A stretch of DNA of 51,999 nucleotides. It comes from Thalassobius sp050633445. Lineage in GTDB: Bacteria > Pseudomonadota > Alphaproteobacteria > Rhodobacterales > Rhodobacteraceae. Positions 25,778-33,214 of this stretch are shown here, one piece after another. Position numbers and translations under genes: made by a program. Under the pieces are notes generated by a model. The model ran no database searches and had not been told where the DNA came from. It saw only the letters and a program-made list of their open reading frames with translations. Location of the stretch: assembly GCA_050633445.1 (NCBI GenBank), contig JBOEGN010000012.1, forward strand, positions 1-51,999. Direction: 5' to 3'. Within the stretch, counting starts at the first letter, position 1. Every line of letters begins with the position of its first letter.

Positions 25778-26899
25778 ATGCAGTTCATCGACCTAAAAGC
25801 CCAGCAAACGCGCATTCGCGACAAGATCGACGCGCGCATTGCCGCGGTGTTGGATCACGGTGCCTATATTCTAGGGCCTGAGGTCAAGGAACTAGAGGCT
25901 AAATTGGCCGAATTCTGCGGTGCGCGCCATGCCATCAGCTGCGCCAATGGCACGGATGCGTTGCAACTCGCGCTCATGGCTTTGGGCACCTCCAAGGGGG
26001 ATGCGGTGTTTGTGCCCTCCTTCACCTTTGCCGCCACCGCCGAAGTTGTGCCTAGCACGGGCGCAACGCCTGTCTTTGTCGAAGTTGATCCGGTCTCTTT
26101 CAACATGGATGCGACTAGCCTGAAACGCGCGATCAATCATGCAAAGGCGCTAGGCCTCACGCCCAAGGTTGTCATCCCTGTGGACCTCTTTGGCCTGCCT
26201 GCCGATTACGACGCGCTCACAGCAATTGCGACAGCAGAGGGCCTGCGCATGATCGGTGATAGCGCTCAAGGGTTTGGCGGGGTTTATCGCGGCAAGACAA
26301 CGGGCAGCTTTGGCGATCTTGCGACCACCTCTTTCTTTCCTGCAAAGCCTTTGGGATGTTACGGCGATGGCGGCGCGATATTCACCGATGATGAGACCCT
26401 CGCCGAGCTGCTGATCTCCCTGCGCTTTCACGGTAAGGGGGATTACAAATATAACAACGTGCGCATTGGTATGAACTCGCGCCTTGATACGATCCAGGCG
26501 GCAGTTCTGCTGGAAAAGCTCGCCATTTACCGCGATGAAATTGAGGCGCGCCAGCGTGTGGCGGATCGCTATACGGACGCTTTGCAAGACCTGATCGACA
26601 CGCCAAAGGTCGGCAATGAAAGCCAATCCATTTGGGCGCAATACACGCTGAAAACCCGCGAAGGTCAGGACCGCGAAGCGATCCAGGCCAGCCTCAAAGA
26701 GGCGGGCATTCCAACGATGGTCTATTATCCCATGCCGCTGCATCAACAGCAGGCCTACAAGCACTACCCGACCGATCCAAACGGCCTACCTGTGTCCGAA
26801 GCGCTGGCCAAACAGGTTTTCTCTGTGCCCATGCATCCCTATTTAGACACTGAAACGCAGGATAACGTGATCAACGCCCTGCGCGCGGCGTTGGCCTAA
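25778..26899 (+). CDS. wlbC: UDP-3-keto-GlcNAcA aminotransferase, DegT/DnrJ family (WlbC/WbpE type)
   Basis: A 373-residue PLP-dependent sugar aminotransferase. MQFIDLKAQQTRIRDKIDAR at the start is the WbpE signature; the cofactor region has SCANGTDALQLALMALG, FVPSFTFAATAEVV, GDSAQGFGG and the catalytic lysine in SFFPAKPLGCYGDGG. MNSRLDTIQAAVLLEKL is also conserved. It transfers the amino group of glutamate to C3 of the ketosugar. Gaps of three and four bases to its neighbours show an operon. With wlbA, wlbB and the dehydrogenase it completes UDP-GlcNAc3NAcA; a C2 epimerase (WbpI) for the manno form is not seen on the plasmid. Confidence 0.92.
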   Translation: MQFIDLKAQQTRIRDKIDARIAAVLDHGAYILGPEVKELEAKLAEFCGARHAISCANGTDALQLALMALGTSKGDAVFVPSFTFAATAEVVPSTGATPVFVEVDPVSFNMDATSLKRAINHAKALGLTPKVVIPVDLFGLPADYDALTAIATAEGLRMIGDSAQGFGGVYRGKTTGSFGDLATTSFFPAKPLGCYGDGGAIFTDDETLAELLISLRFHGKGDYKYNNVRIGMNSRLDTIQAAVLLEKLAIYRDEIEARQRVADRYTDALQDLIDTPKVGNESQSIWAQYTLKTREGQDREAIQASLKEAGIPTMVYYPMPLHQQQAYKHYPTDPNGLPVSEALAKQVFSVPMHPYLDTETQDNVINALRAALA

Positions 26900-26903
26900 T
26901 CCT

Positions 26904-28166
26904 ATGCGCGTTTGGGTCATCAAAACCGGTGAACCCGTACCGCATCTTCCTGCCGAATCCGGGGATCGCCTGTTTCGCGCAGGGCTCATGGCGCAGACAT
27001 TGCATGAGCGCGGGCATGAGGTGACATGGTGGAACGCGCAGTTTCACCATCAGCTGAAAACCATGCGCGATGTGACGCCCTCGACCCCGCTGCGCCCGAA
27101 CCCAGACGGGCCGGAAATGATCTTTCTGCCCTCGCGCGGCTACACCTCGCATCTCTCGCCCAAGCGCTTTCTCGATCACCGCGATGCGGCCCGTGCCTTT
27201 AGCGCGCTTGCGCCAAAGCAACCGCGCCCCGATGTGATCCTGTGCGCATGGCCGACGATTGATCTGGCCTTTGCCGCCACCGAATTTGGGCGCAAACATA
27301 ATATCCCTGTGATCCTAGATATCCGCGATCTTTGGCCAGACATTTTCTACGAACGTATCACCGCCAAAACCGGCCTTCCCTTCAAGGGATATTTCATCCC
27401 GTGGGAGCGCATGGGGCGCAAAGCCATGCAAAGCGCCGATGCGGTGATTTCGATCACTGCCGGTATGCTGGAATGGGGTCAGAAACGTTTCGCGCGCGAA
27501 ACAAATGCCCGCGACCGTGTGTTTTATCAAAGCCAAAGCGCCACGCCTGTGGCAGAGGATATGGATTTTTGGCGCGGCAAAGGCGTTGATCTGGACGCCC
27601 CAAAAACGCGGCTGATCTGGGCGGGCACATTGATCTCCGATCTGGATATTCAAACGCTTCTTAGCGCGATTGAGACCCTGCCAGAAGCCGCCGCCAAAGA
27701 GCTTGAGTTCATCTTTTGCGGCTCGGGCGATCTTAGCCCTCGTATTGAAGAAATGGCCACCCGCCTGCCGCATGTGGTGTTTGGCGGTTGGGCCTCTCAA
27801 GAGGCGCTTTCCGCGCTCTATCAGCGCTCTCATATCGGGATGATGTGCTATCTGGATCGCTTTGATTTCCAGCTTTCTATTCCCAATAAGGTTGCGGATT
27901 TCACCCGCTCAAACCTGCGTATCCTCACCAATCTGGGCGGCGAAATGCAGCGCGTGCTTGGCCCTGAGGATCTGCTGATCCCCTACCCGACTGGCGATGC
28001 AGAGGCCCTGCGGACCAAACTGATCGAAATCGCAGACAACCCCACGAGCTACCGCGCCCCGGCCCCAAAAGCGCGCGCGCTCTTTGATCGCCTGTTTGAC
28101 GCAGGCACCGTGATGCCTGAATTTGCCGAATATATCGAGCAGATCGCAAAAGAGGGACGCGCATGA
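26904..28166 (+). CDS. GT4 glycosyltransferase (WbuB/WbnK-like)
   Basis: A 420-residue GT-B enzyme. The start RVWVIKTGEPVPHLPAESGD is typical of WbuB-like transferases. LDIRDLWPDIFYER, the linker ISITAGMLEWG and the C-terminal domain TRLIWAGTLISDLDIQTLL and SIPNKVADFTRSNLRILTNL follow. It probably adds the second sugar to the lipid-linked residue laid down by the PglC-like enzyme encoded immediately downstream. It starts four bases after wlbC and overlaps the next start by four (ATGA). The coding sequence contains the 16-bp palindrome GTTTCGCGCGCGAAAC at 27487-27502, discussed as a parS-like core. The donor could be UDP-GlcNAc3NAcA, from context only. Confidence 0.85.
   Translation: MRVWVIKTGEPVPHLPAESGDRLFRAGLMAQTLHERGHEVTWWNAQFHHQLKTMRDVTPSTPLRPNPDGPEMIFLPSRGYTSHLSPKRFLDHRDAARAFSALAPKQPRPDVILCAWPTIDLAFAATEFGRKHNIPVILDIRDLWPDIFYERITAKTGLPFKGYFIPWERMGRKAMQSADAVISITAGMLEWGQKRFARETNARDRVFYQSQSATPVAEDMDFWRGKGVDLDAPKTRLIWAGTLISDLDIQTLLSAIETLPEAAAKELEFIFCGSGDLSPRIEEMATRLPHVVFGGWASQEALSALYQRSHIGMMCYLDRFDFQLSIPNKVADFTRSNLRILTNLGGEMQRVLGPEDLLIPYPTGDAEALRTKLIEIADNPTSYRAPAPKARALFDRLFDAGTVMPEFAEYIEQIAKEGRA
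27487..27502. promoter_or_regulatory. parS-like core palindrome inside the GT4 gene
   Basis: GTTTCGCGCGCGAAAC, perfect over 16 bases, equals the centre of the three longer palindromes at 40.8-44.6 kb. The next outer base pair breaks the symmetry (C before, A after), so it lacks the ATG/CAT arms seen in those. It lies in coding sequence and may be a weak secondary ParB site or chance within CG-rich codons. Confidence 0.35.
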
Positions 28167-28753
28167 AACGCTTGATGGATATCCTCGGGGCCAGTATCGG
28201 GCTGATCCTGCTCTCGCCCGTCATCGCAATTCTTTGGATGATGATCCGCCGTCGCCTTGGCGCGCCTGTGCTGTTTCGCCAAACGCGCCCCGGCAAAGAT
28301 GGCAAGCCTTTCGAGATGATCAAGTTCCGCTCGATGAAAGATGCCAACGCCCCCGACGGCACCCCCCTGCCCGACAGCGAGCGCATGACGCCCTTTGGCG
28401 CTAAACTGCGCTCTACCTCGCTGGATGAGCTGCCTGAACTTTGGAACGTACTTAAGGGTGATATGAGCCTCGTTGGCCCGCGCCCCTTGCTGATGGAATA
28501 CCTGCCGCTCTATTCCACGCATCAAGCACGGCGCCATGACCTGCGCCCCGGTGTCACTGGCTGGGCGCAGATCAACGGGCGCAATGCGATTGGCTGGCCC
28601 GAGAAATTTAATCTCGATGTCTGGTATGTGGAAAATCGCTCGCTCTGGCTCGATATAAAGATCATCGCGCTCACCATCAAAAAGGTGGTAAAACGCGATG
28701 ACATATCGGCCGCAGGAGAGATCACCATGCCTAAATTCACAGGCGAGCAATGA
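28163..28753 (+). CDS. initiating undecaprenyl-phosphate sugar phosphotransferase (PglC-like)
   Basis: A 196-residue small monotopic phosphoglycosyl transferase. One hydrophobic re-entrant helix at residues 6-27 (DILGASIGLILLSPVIAILW) is followed by FRQTRPGKDGKPFEMIKFRS with the catalytic pair region, LDELPELWNVLKGDMSLVGP, RPGVTGWAQINGRN and WYVENRS. It moves a phospho-sugar from UDP to undecaprenyl phosphate and so starts a chain. The next two genes are PglD- and PglE-like, so the natural donor is probably UDP-diNAc-bacillosamine, as in Campylobacter. Four-base overlaps with both neighbours give translational coupling. A second initiating enzyme is encoded at 40209. Confidence 0.9.
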   Translation: MKRLMDILGASIGLILLSPVIAILWMMIRRRLGAPVLFRQTRPGKDGKPFEMIKFRSMKDANAPDGTPLPDSERMTPFGAKLRSTSLDELPELWNVLKGDMSLVGPRPLLMEYLPLYSTHQARRHDLRPGVTGWAQINGRNAIGWPEKFNLDVWYVENRSLWLDIKIIALTIKKVVKRDDISAAGEITMPKFTGEQ

Positions 28754-29343
28754 AGGCGCTACGCATCATCGGCGCTGGCGGTCACGGCCGCGTTCTGGCG
28801 GATATTGCCCAAGGCATGGGCTATACGGACATTGCTTTTCTTGACGCCGCCTATCCTGACCTCACGCGCTCTGGCGCATGGGATGTGATTGGCACACCAG
28901 CCGACATTGACGAGAGCGCATATGCGCTTGGCATTGGCGACAATCAGACCCGAATGGACTTGTTAGAGTCTATTCCTTGCGATCTTGCCACGCTCATCCA
29001 TCCCTCTGCTACGGTCTCGCCCCACGCCCAGATCGGCGCGGGTAACGTGATTTGCGCCGGCGCAATTGTTGGCCCCTTTGCCAAGCTCGGACAGGGCTGC
29101 ATCATCAATACAGGCGCCAGCGTCGATCATGATTGCGTGCTCAGCGATGGGGTGCATATCTCGCCCGGTGCGCGGCTTGGCGGGGGCGTGTTTGTGGGCG
29201 CGCGCACATGGATCGGGATTGGCGCTGTGGTGCGTGAATATAAATCCATCGGCGGAGACGCGATGATTGGGGCTGGCGCCGCTGTTACCCGCGATGTTGC
29301 CAATGGTGCCCGCATGGGCGGTGTACCTGCAAAGGAATTTTAG
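28750..29343 (+). CDS. sugar O/N-acetyltransferase, NeuD/PglD family
   Basis: A 197-residue protein with the family's small N-terminal Rossmann-like part (ALRIIGAGGHGRVLADIA) and a C-terminal left-handed beta-helix of hexapeptides (HPSATVSPHAQIGAGNVICA, GAIVGPFAKLGQ, HISPGARLGGGVFVG). VDHDC contains the catalytic His seen in PglD. In the bacillosamine pathway PglD acetylates the C4 amino group of the UDP-4-amino-sugar. It overlaps the PglC-like gene by four bases and is three bases from the PglE-like gene, which supports this reading over a sialic-acid NeuD role, since no neuA/B/C genes are present. Confidence 0.88.
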   Translation: MKALRIIGAGGHGRVLADIAQGMGYTDIAFLDAAYPDLTRSGAWDVIGTPADIDESAYALGIGDNQTRMDLLESIPCDLATLIHPSATVSPHAQIGAGNVICAGAIVGPFAKLGQGCIINTGASVDHDCVLSDGVHISPGARLGGGVFVGARTWIGIGAVVREYKSIGGDAMIGAGAAVTRDVANGARMGGVPAKEF

Positions 29344-29346
29344 AAT

Positions 29347-30504
29347 ATGCTGAACGGACCTTTTTCCCCTTGGCCCTCTTTCACCGCCGAAGAAGCCGAT
29401 GCGGCGCGCGACGTGATCTTGTCGGGTAAGGTCAACTATTGGACAGGGCAAGAGGGCCGTGAATTCGAAAAAGAGTTCGCGAAGTTTGCTGGTTGCAACC
29501 ATGCAATTGCGCTGGCCAATGGCACGCTTGCGTTGGATCTGGCGCTGCAAGGGCTTGGCATCGGGCGCACCAATGGGGGGAGCGAGACGGACGAAGTCAT
29601 CGTCACCCCGCGCAGCTTTATTGCCTCGGCCTCAAGCGTGGTAAATGCAGGCGCAAAACCGATCTTTGCCGATGTGGACCGTGACAGCCAGAACATCACC
29701 CCCGAAACCGTCGCGCCGCTGATCACCGAAAACACCCGCGCAATCATCTGTGTGCATCTGGCCGGTTGGCCCTGCGATATGGAGGGGTTTCGCGCCCTTG
29801 CCGCGCCGCGCGGGATCAAGCTCATTGAGGATTGCGCGCAGGCGCATGGCGCGCAGCTCAACGGCGCGCCTGTGGGATCGCTTGGCGATGTGGCCGCTTG
29901 GTCGTTTTGCCAAGACAAGATCATCACCACAGGCGGCGAAGGCGGCATGGTCACCTGCAATGACGAAAGCCTTTGGCGGCGCATGTGGGCCTTTAAGGAT
30001 CACGGCAAAAGCTGGGAAGCGGTCTATGAGCGCGAGCATAAACCCGGCTTTCGCTGGCTACATGAAAGCATTGGCACCAACTGGCGCCTGACCGAAGCGC
30101 AATCAGCCATCGGGCGTATCCAGCTAAAACGCATGGAGGGCTGGCAAGCCGCGCGCGAGAAAAACGCAGAGGCGATCCTCAACGCCGCCCGTGAAAATCC
30201 GCTGTTTCGCGTCCCTAAAATGCCAAATTCGATGCGCCACGCCTATTACAAAGCCTATTTCTTTGTGAAGGGCGGTGCCGAAATGCGCGATCGCATCATG
30301 AATGAAATCACAGCCAAAGGCGTGCCGTGCTTCTCTGGCTCTTGTTCGGAAATCTACCGCGAGAAAGCCTTTGGCGGCTTGCCCGCGCGTTTGCCCGTCG
30401 CGCAAGAACTGGGCGAGACCAGCCTGATGTTCCTCGTGCACCCGACATTGACGGATGCAGAGATTGCGCAGACCGTCGAAGCGATCCGCGCGGTAAAGGC
30501 TTAA
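29347..30504 (+). CDS. PglE-like UDP-4-keto-sugar aminotransferase (DegT/DnrJ family)
   Basis: A 385-residue PLP enzyme. Key segments are SGKVNYWTGQEGREFEKEFA, HAIALANGTLALDLALQG, VTPRSFIASASSVVNAGA, IEDCAQAHGA and the lysine-bearing SFCQDKIITTGGEGGM; GTNWRLTEAQSAIG follows. It would aminate C4 of UDP-4-keto-6-deoxy-GlcNAc, made by the 4,6-dehydratase at 33.2-35.1 kb, before PglD-type acetylation. It is the last gene of the operon that starts at 24276. Its stop overlaps the stop of the convergent gene at 30501 by four bases, with no room for a terminator between them. Confidence 0.88.
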   Translation: MLNGPFSPWPSFTAEEADAARDVILSGKVNYWTGQEGREFEKEFAKFAGCNHAIALANGTLALDLALQGLGIGRTNGGSETDEVIVTPRSFIASASSVVNAGAKPIFADVDRDSQNITPETVAPLITENTRAIICVHLAGWPCDMEGFRALAAPRGIKLIEDCAQAHGAQLNGAPVGSLGDVAAWSFCQDKIITTGGEGGMVTCNDESLWRRMWAFKDHGKSWEAVYEREHKPGFRWLHESIGTNWRLTEAQSAIGRIQLKRMEGWQAAREKNAEAILNAARENPLFRVPKMPNSMRHAYYKAYFFVKGGAEMRDRIMNEITAKGVPCFSGSCSEIYREKAFGGLPARLPVAQELGETSLMFLVHPTLTDAEIAQTVEAIRAVKA

Positions 30505-31418
30505 CCCGCGCTGTCGATCTGCATCAATGTATCAGCGATCAGCTTGCCGGAGACGCCATAGGTTTCTGGCGGCAGGAAGTCGTCAAAGAAGGCCTGTGAG
30601 CGCTCGTCGATCTTCTGCTCGGAATCGATCATCGCGCGCATCTCTTTGAACGAATTGGCGTGCAGGCCGAATTGCTCTTTGAAGATTGCGTTTTCCGCGG
30701 AGTTCTTCAGGTGGCGGGTGATCGGCTCACCGACAATCCAATCCGGGTAAATCACCTGTTTGCCAAGCGCGACAGCCTCGTAAACCATCGTGCCGAAATC
30801 CGTGATAACCACATCGGATTCGACCAGCGAATGTACCGTCGGGTTTTTCTCTTTGCGATTGCGCGGATGCAGGGAGGTGGACACGCTATAATGCTTTTCC
30901 AGCTTGGGAATGAATTTCTCAAACTTGGGATAGGACGACAGCGACACCTGCTTCTTGCCGCGGCGCGCAAAATCATGGGTCGGGGCCCACAGCACCTTTT
31001 TCTGTGCGCCCTCAACCTGGTCTGCTTCCAGCGCTTTTTGATCTTCAATCAGTTGATCAAGGCGAGGCCAGCCGATCGCGTGTACCTGATCTTCGTTAAA
31101 ATCCAGATGCGCGGATTCCACGATGCGACGCTTGAGCCAAGGGCCAGGCACGAACAGATGCTTGCGCTCCAGAGAATGGTTCAAACGGCCACCCTCGACA
31201 TCGGGGTCTTTGCGCCAGTGGTAATTCTTATCCGCCGCGCCGTGCGACATCAAAACATCGGATTTCTGGTTGATGAAAAGAGAGAAATTCAGCTTTCCTT
31301 CTTCATATTCAAAAGACTCGGACCAGCCCCCTTCCGGGAAATGCTTGGAGATCGAGCCGAGGATTTGGGTTTGCACCTGAGCGTAGTTTTTTGAATTCGT
31401 TTTATTGAAATGAATCAT
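30501..31418 (-). CDS. CDP-glycerol glycerophosphotransferase-like protein
   Basis: A 305-residue protein related to the catalytic half of teichoic-acid glycerophosphotransferases (GT-B-like). It has LMSHGAADKNYHW (HG at 59-60), GWPRLDQL, VLWAPTHDF, the SLHPRNRKE block and SDVVITDFGTMVYEAVALGK, all in the usual order. There is no membrane segment at the N-terminus. Such proteins in Gram-negative polysaccharide loci add glycerol-phosphate or other polyol-phosphates, but no CDP-glycerol synthesis gene is seen on the plasmid. It is a single-gene unit, with 249 bp between it and the divergent sulfotransferase gene. That gap holds no gene I can support. Confidence 0.75.
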   Translation of the reverse strand: MIHFNKTNSKNYAQVQTQILGSISKHFPEGGWSESFEYEEGKLNFSLFINQKSDVLMSHGAADKNYHWRKDPDVEGGRLNHSLERKHLFVPGPWLKRRIVESAHLDFNEDQVHAIGWPRLDQLIEDQKALEADQVEGAQKKVLWAPTHDFARRGKKQVSLSSYPKFEKFIPKLEKHYSVSTSLHPRNRKEKNPTVHSLVESDVVITDFGTMVYEAVALGKQVIYPDWIVGEPITRHLKNSAENAIFKEQFGLHANSFKEMRAMIDSEQKIDERSQAFFDDFLPPETYGVSGKLIADTLMQIDSAG

Positions 31419-31667
31419 CGTAAATTCTCCTGCTTATCTATCAGTTATCTGATGCAGCATTGGTTTCCAAGTTGCTTGTCTTGTGCGGCGTGCGCTCCTC
31501 CCCGCTTACCCGCGTGGCACATTGGGGATTGCCTTTGACAACCGCTAGAGCGGCGCATAAAACGGGCGTTGAATCCGAGTTTTACCTGTTATTTCAACGA
31601 GACCCTCTTTCAAGGATCGCTCTAAAATCGGGCCGTTCTGCACATCATTTCTGAGTAGTTTACACCT

Positions 31668-32561
31668 ATGACACAGCTATTAATCCACATCGGCCCGTTC
31701 AAAACCGGCACAACATCCTTTCAGAATTACATGTGGGGGCATCGCGAAGCCCTGCTTGAGCAAGGGGTTCTTTATCCCAAAGCTGGCGTATTTGCCCAAA
31801 ATTTTGGCGCCCGGCATCTCGGCTTGGCCCGCGCACCGAAAAGCAAAGCGGATCAGGCAAAGGTGCTTGAGAACTTCGGCGATCTACGCCGCGAGATCGC
31901 AGCAAATCCCAAGGCTGAAAAAGTTGTGCTGAGCGCAGAACGCATGTCCCAGCGGATACCCGCCCTTGTCTCACGCAAGCGATTTTATGAAGACTACAAT
32001 CCCAAATTGGTTGTGGTTGTGCGCGACGAAGTCGCAATGGTGCGTTCGATGTATTTCCAAATCGTCAAAGCACGCTTTGGTCTGATGAAGAACGACAACA
32101 CAGACGACGTAAAGGATTTCCCACGTTGGTTTGAAGGCTACAAAGACAAGATGAGCTACCCGCTTATGCTTCAGCCATGGATCGATGTGTTTGGCGCGGA
32201 CAGCATTATCTTTGTGCCCTATGAGGCGCATAAAAAGGTGAACATCATCACCTCGCTTAATGACGCAATGGGCCTGCCGCATTTGGAAATTGGTGGCAAA
32301 AAGGGCTATCAAAACCCCTCCATCGGTGGTCTCGCTGCCGCAGCGGCGATCTATGCGGCTGATTACGGTCTCGAACAAGCCAAGCGCGGTATGGAGTTTG
32401 CCGCTCTGCTTGAGGCCGAGCATCCAGAGATGAAAAAGATGGATCCAAAGGGTTATGACGGGGATGCGATGCGCGCCTATTATGACGCGCAGAACGCTCC
32501 TGCTTTCGAGATGTATCCTGCCTTTAAAAAGGCCCATGATGCGGCGACGAGCAGAGATTAA
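31668..32561 (+). CDS. sulfotransferase-like protein (PAPS-dependent)
   Basis: A 297-residue P-loop protein. LIHIGPFKTGTTSFQNYMW (residues 5-23) is the 5'-phosphosulfate-binding loop, and VVLSAERMS and LVVVVRDEVAMVRSMYFQIV (3'-phosphate-binding R-D-x4-R-S pattern) come next at the expected distance. No membrane anchor is visible. Sulfotransferases of this kind sulfate polysaccharide or small molecules. In this context sulfation of the surface polymer, as is common among marine bacteria, is the likely role. No PAPS synthesis genes are present, so the donor must come from the host. It stands alone, flanked by 249 and 200 bp without genes. Confidence 0.75.
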   Translation: MTQLLIHIGPFKTGTTSFQNYMWGHREALLEQGVLYPKAGVFAQNFGARHLGLARAPKSKADQAKVLENFGDLRREIAANPKAEKVVLSAERMSQRIPALVSRKRFYEDYNPKLVVVVRDEVAMVRSMYFQIVKARFGLMKNDNTDDVKDFPRWFEGYKDKMSYPLMLQPWIDVFGADSIIFVPYEAHKKVNIITSLNDAMGLPHLEIGGKKGYQNPSIGGLAAAAAIYAADYGLEQAKRGMEFAALLEAEHPEMKKMDPKGYDGDAMRAYYDAQNAPAFEMYPAFKKAHDAATSRD

Positions 32562-32761
32562 TCAGGCCAGTCTGCGCAGTTTTTAGGCAGTGGGAAACGC
32601 AGCAGCTCTGCGTCGACAAAGCTGCGCCACTGTGCTAGTCCAAATCCGTTGCAGTTCCTCGCACAAGGCTTGGAACACGAGGCAACCGCGGATGCCTGGC
32701 AGGTTATTTCACCCAAAAGACATCCAGTGACGTCAACCGATACACTTATAAAGGTATTCCC

Positions 32762-33127
32762 ATGATTGACACCGTTTCTAAAACAACCACCGACGCGAAA
32801 GCGAAAATTGTAGCGGACATTCCTGTTCTTGATAAAGCGGCGAAAGACGCGGCATCAAAAGACAAGAAAGCTGCCAAAACGAGCGCAGGGCCAAAGCCAA
32901 TCAAAGCCAAGACAATCAAACGCCGCATGGCGCGTATTGGCGATGAGAAAAATGCCAAGAAGGCACGCAAGATGAAAGACAAGCTTGCGGCTGCGATCAT
33001 TCGTCAAATCGCTGCTGGCACGATCAAAACCCCGCGCGCCGTCGCAAAGGCTTTTGTGAATGCACAGGAAAAGAACGCAGAAGCGAAAAAAGCTGATGCG
33101 CCAAAGAGCGAAGAGAAGAAAGCCTGA
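32762..33127 (+). CDS. small basic Lys/Ala-rich protein
   Basis: A 121-residue protein with a strongly basic middle (KAKTIKRRMARIGDEKNAKK) and an Ala/Lys-rich tail (AEAKKADAPKSEEKKA). The composition is like histone-H1-type or other nucleoid-binding proteins. The part from about residue 70 to 105 (MKDKLAAAIIRQIAAGTIKT) could form a helical domain. I recognise no family. AAAGG lies 9 bases before the ATG and a good terminator follows, so it is a separate transcription unit. It might bind DNA or anionic polymer. Confidence 0.6.
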   Translation: MIDTVSKTTTDAKAKIVADIPVLDKAAKDAASKDKKAAKTSAGPKPIKAKTIKRRMARIGDEKNAKKARKMKDKLAAAIIRQIAAGTIKTPRAVAKAFVNAQEKNAEAKKADAPKSEEKKA

Positions 33128-33170
33128 TCCAAGGCTTTCGACGCTGTTCGCGTCGCTCGATAGGTTCTGG

Positions 33171-33201
33171 AAAACCCTCGCCAATTGCGGCGGGGGTTTT
33201 T
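33171..33201. terminator. intrinsic terminator, probably bidirectional
   Basis: AAAACCCTCGCC (33171-33182), a six-base loop, and GGCGGGGGTTTT (33189-33200) with one G-T wobble, then a T-run on the plus strand. It lies between the stop of the basic-protein gene (33127) and the stop of the convergent dehydratase gene (33215); the A-run on the left serves as the T-run for the minus strand. Confidence 0.85.
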
Positions 33202-33214
33202 CTGTTGAAAGCGC

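Noticed and set aside
28750..29343. NeuD of a sialic acid pathway
   Set aside because: No neuA, neuB or neuC-like gene is present; the flanking PglC- and PglE-like genes point to bacillosamine.
31460..31654. Small open frame of 64 codons upstream of the sulfotransferase gene
   Set aside because: No ribosome site, no recognisable motif, and no spacing that suggests an operon; it is more likely the leader region.
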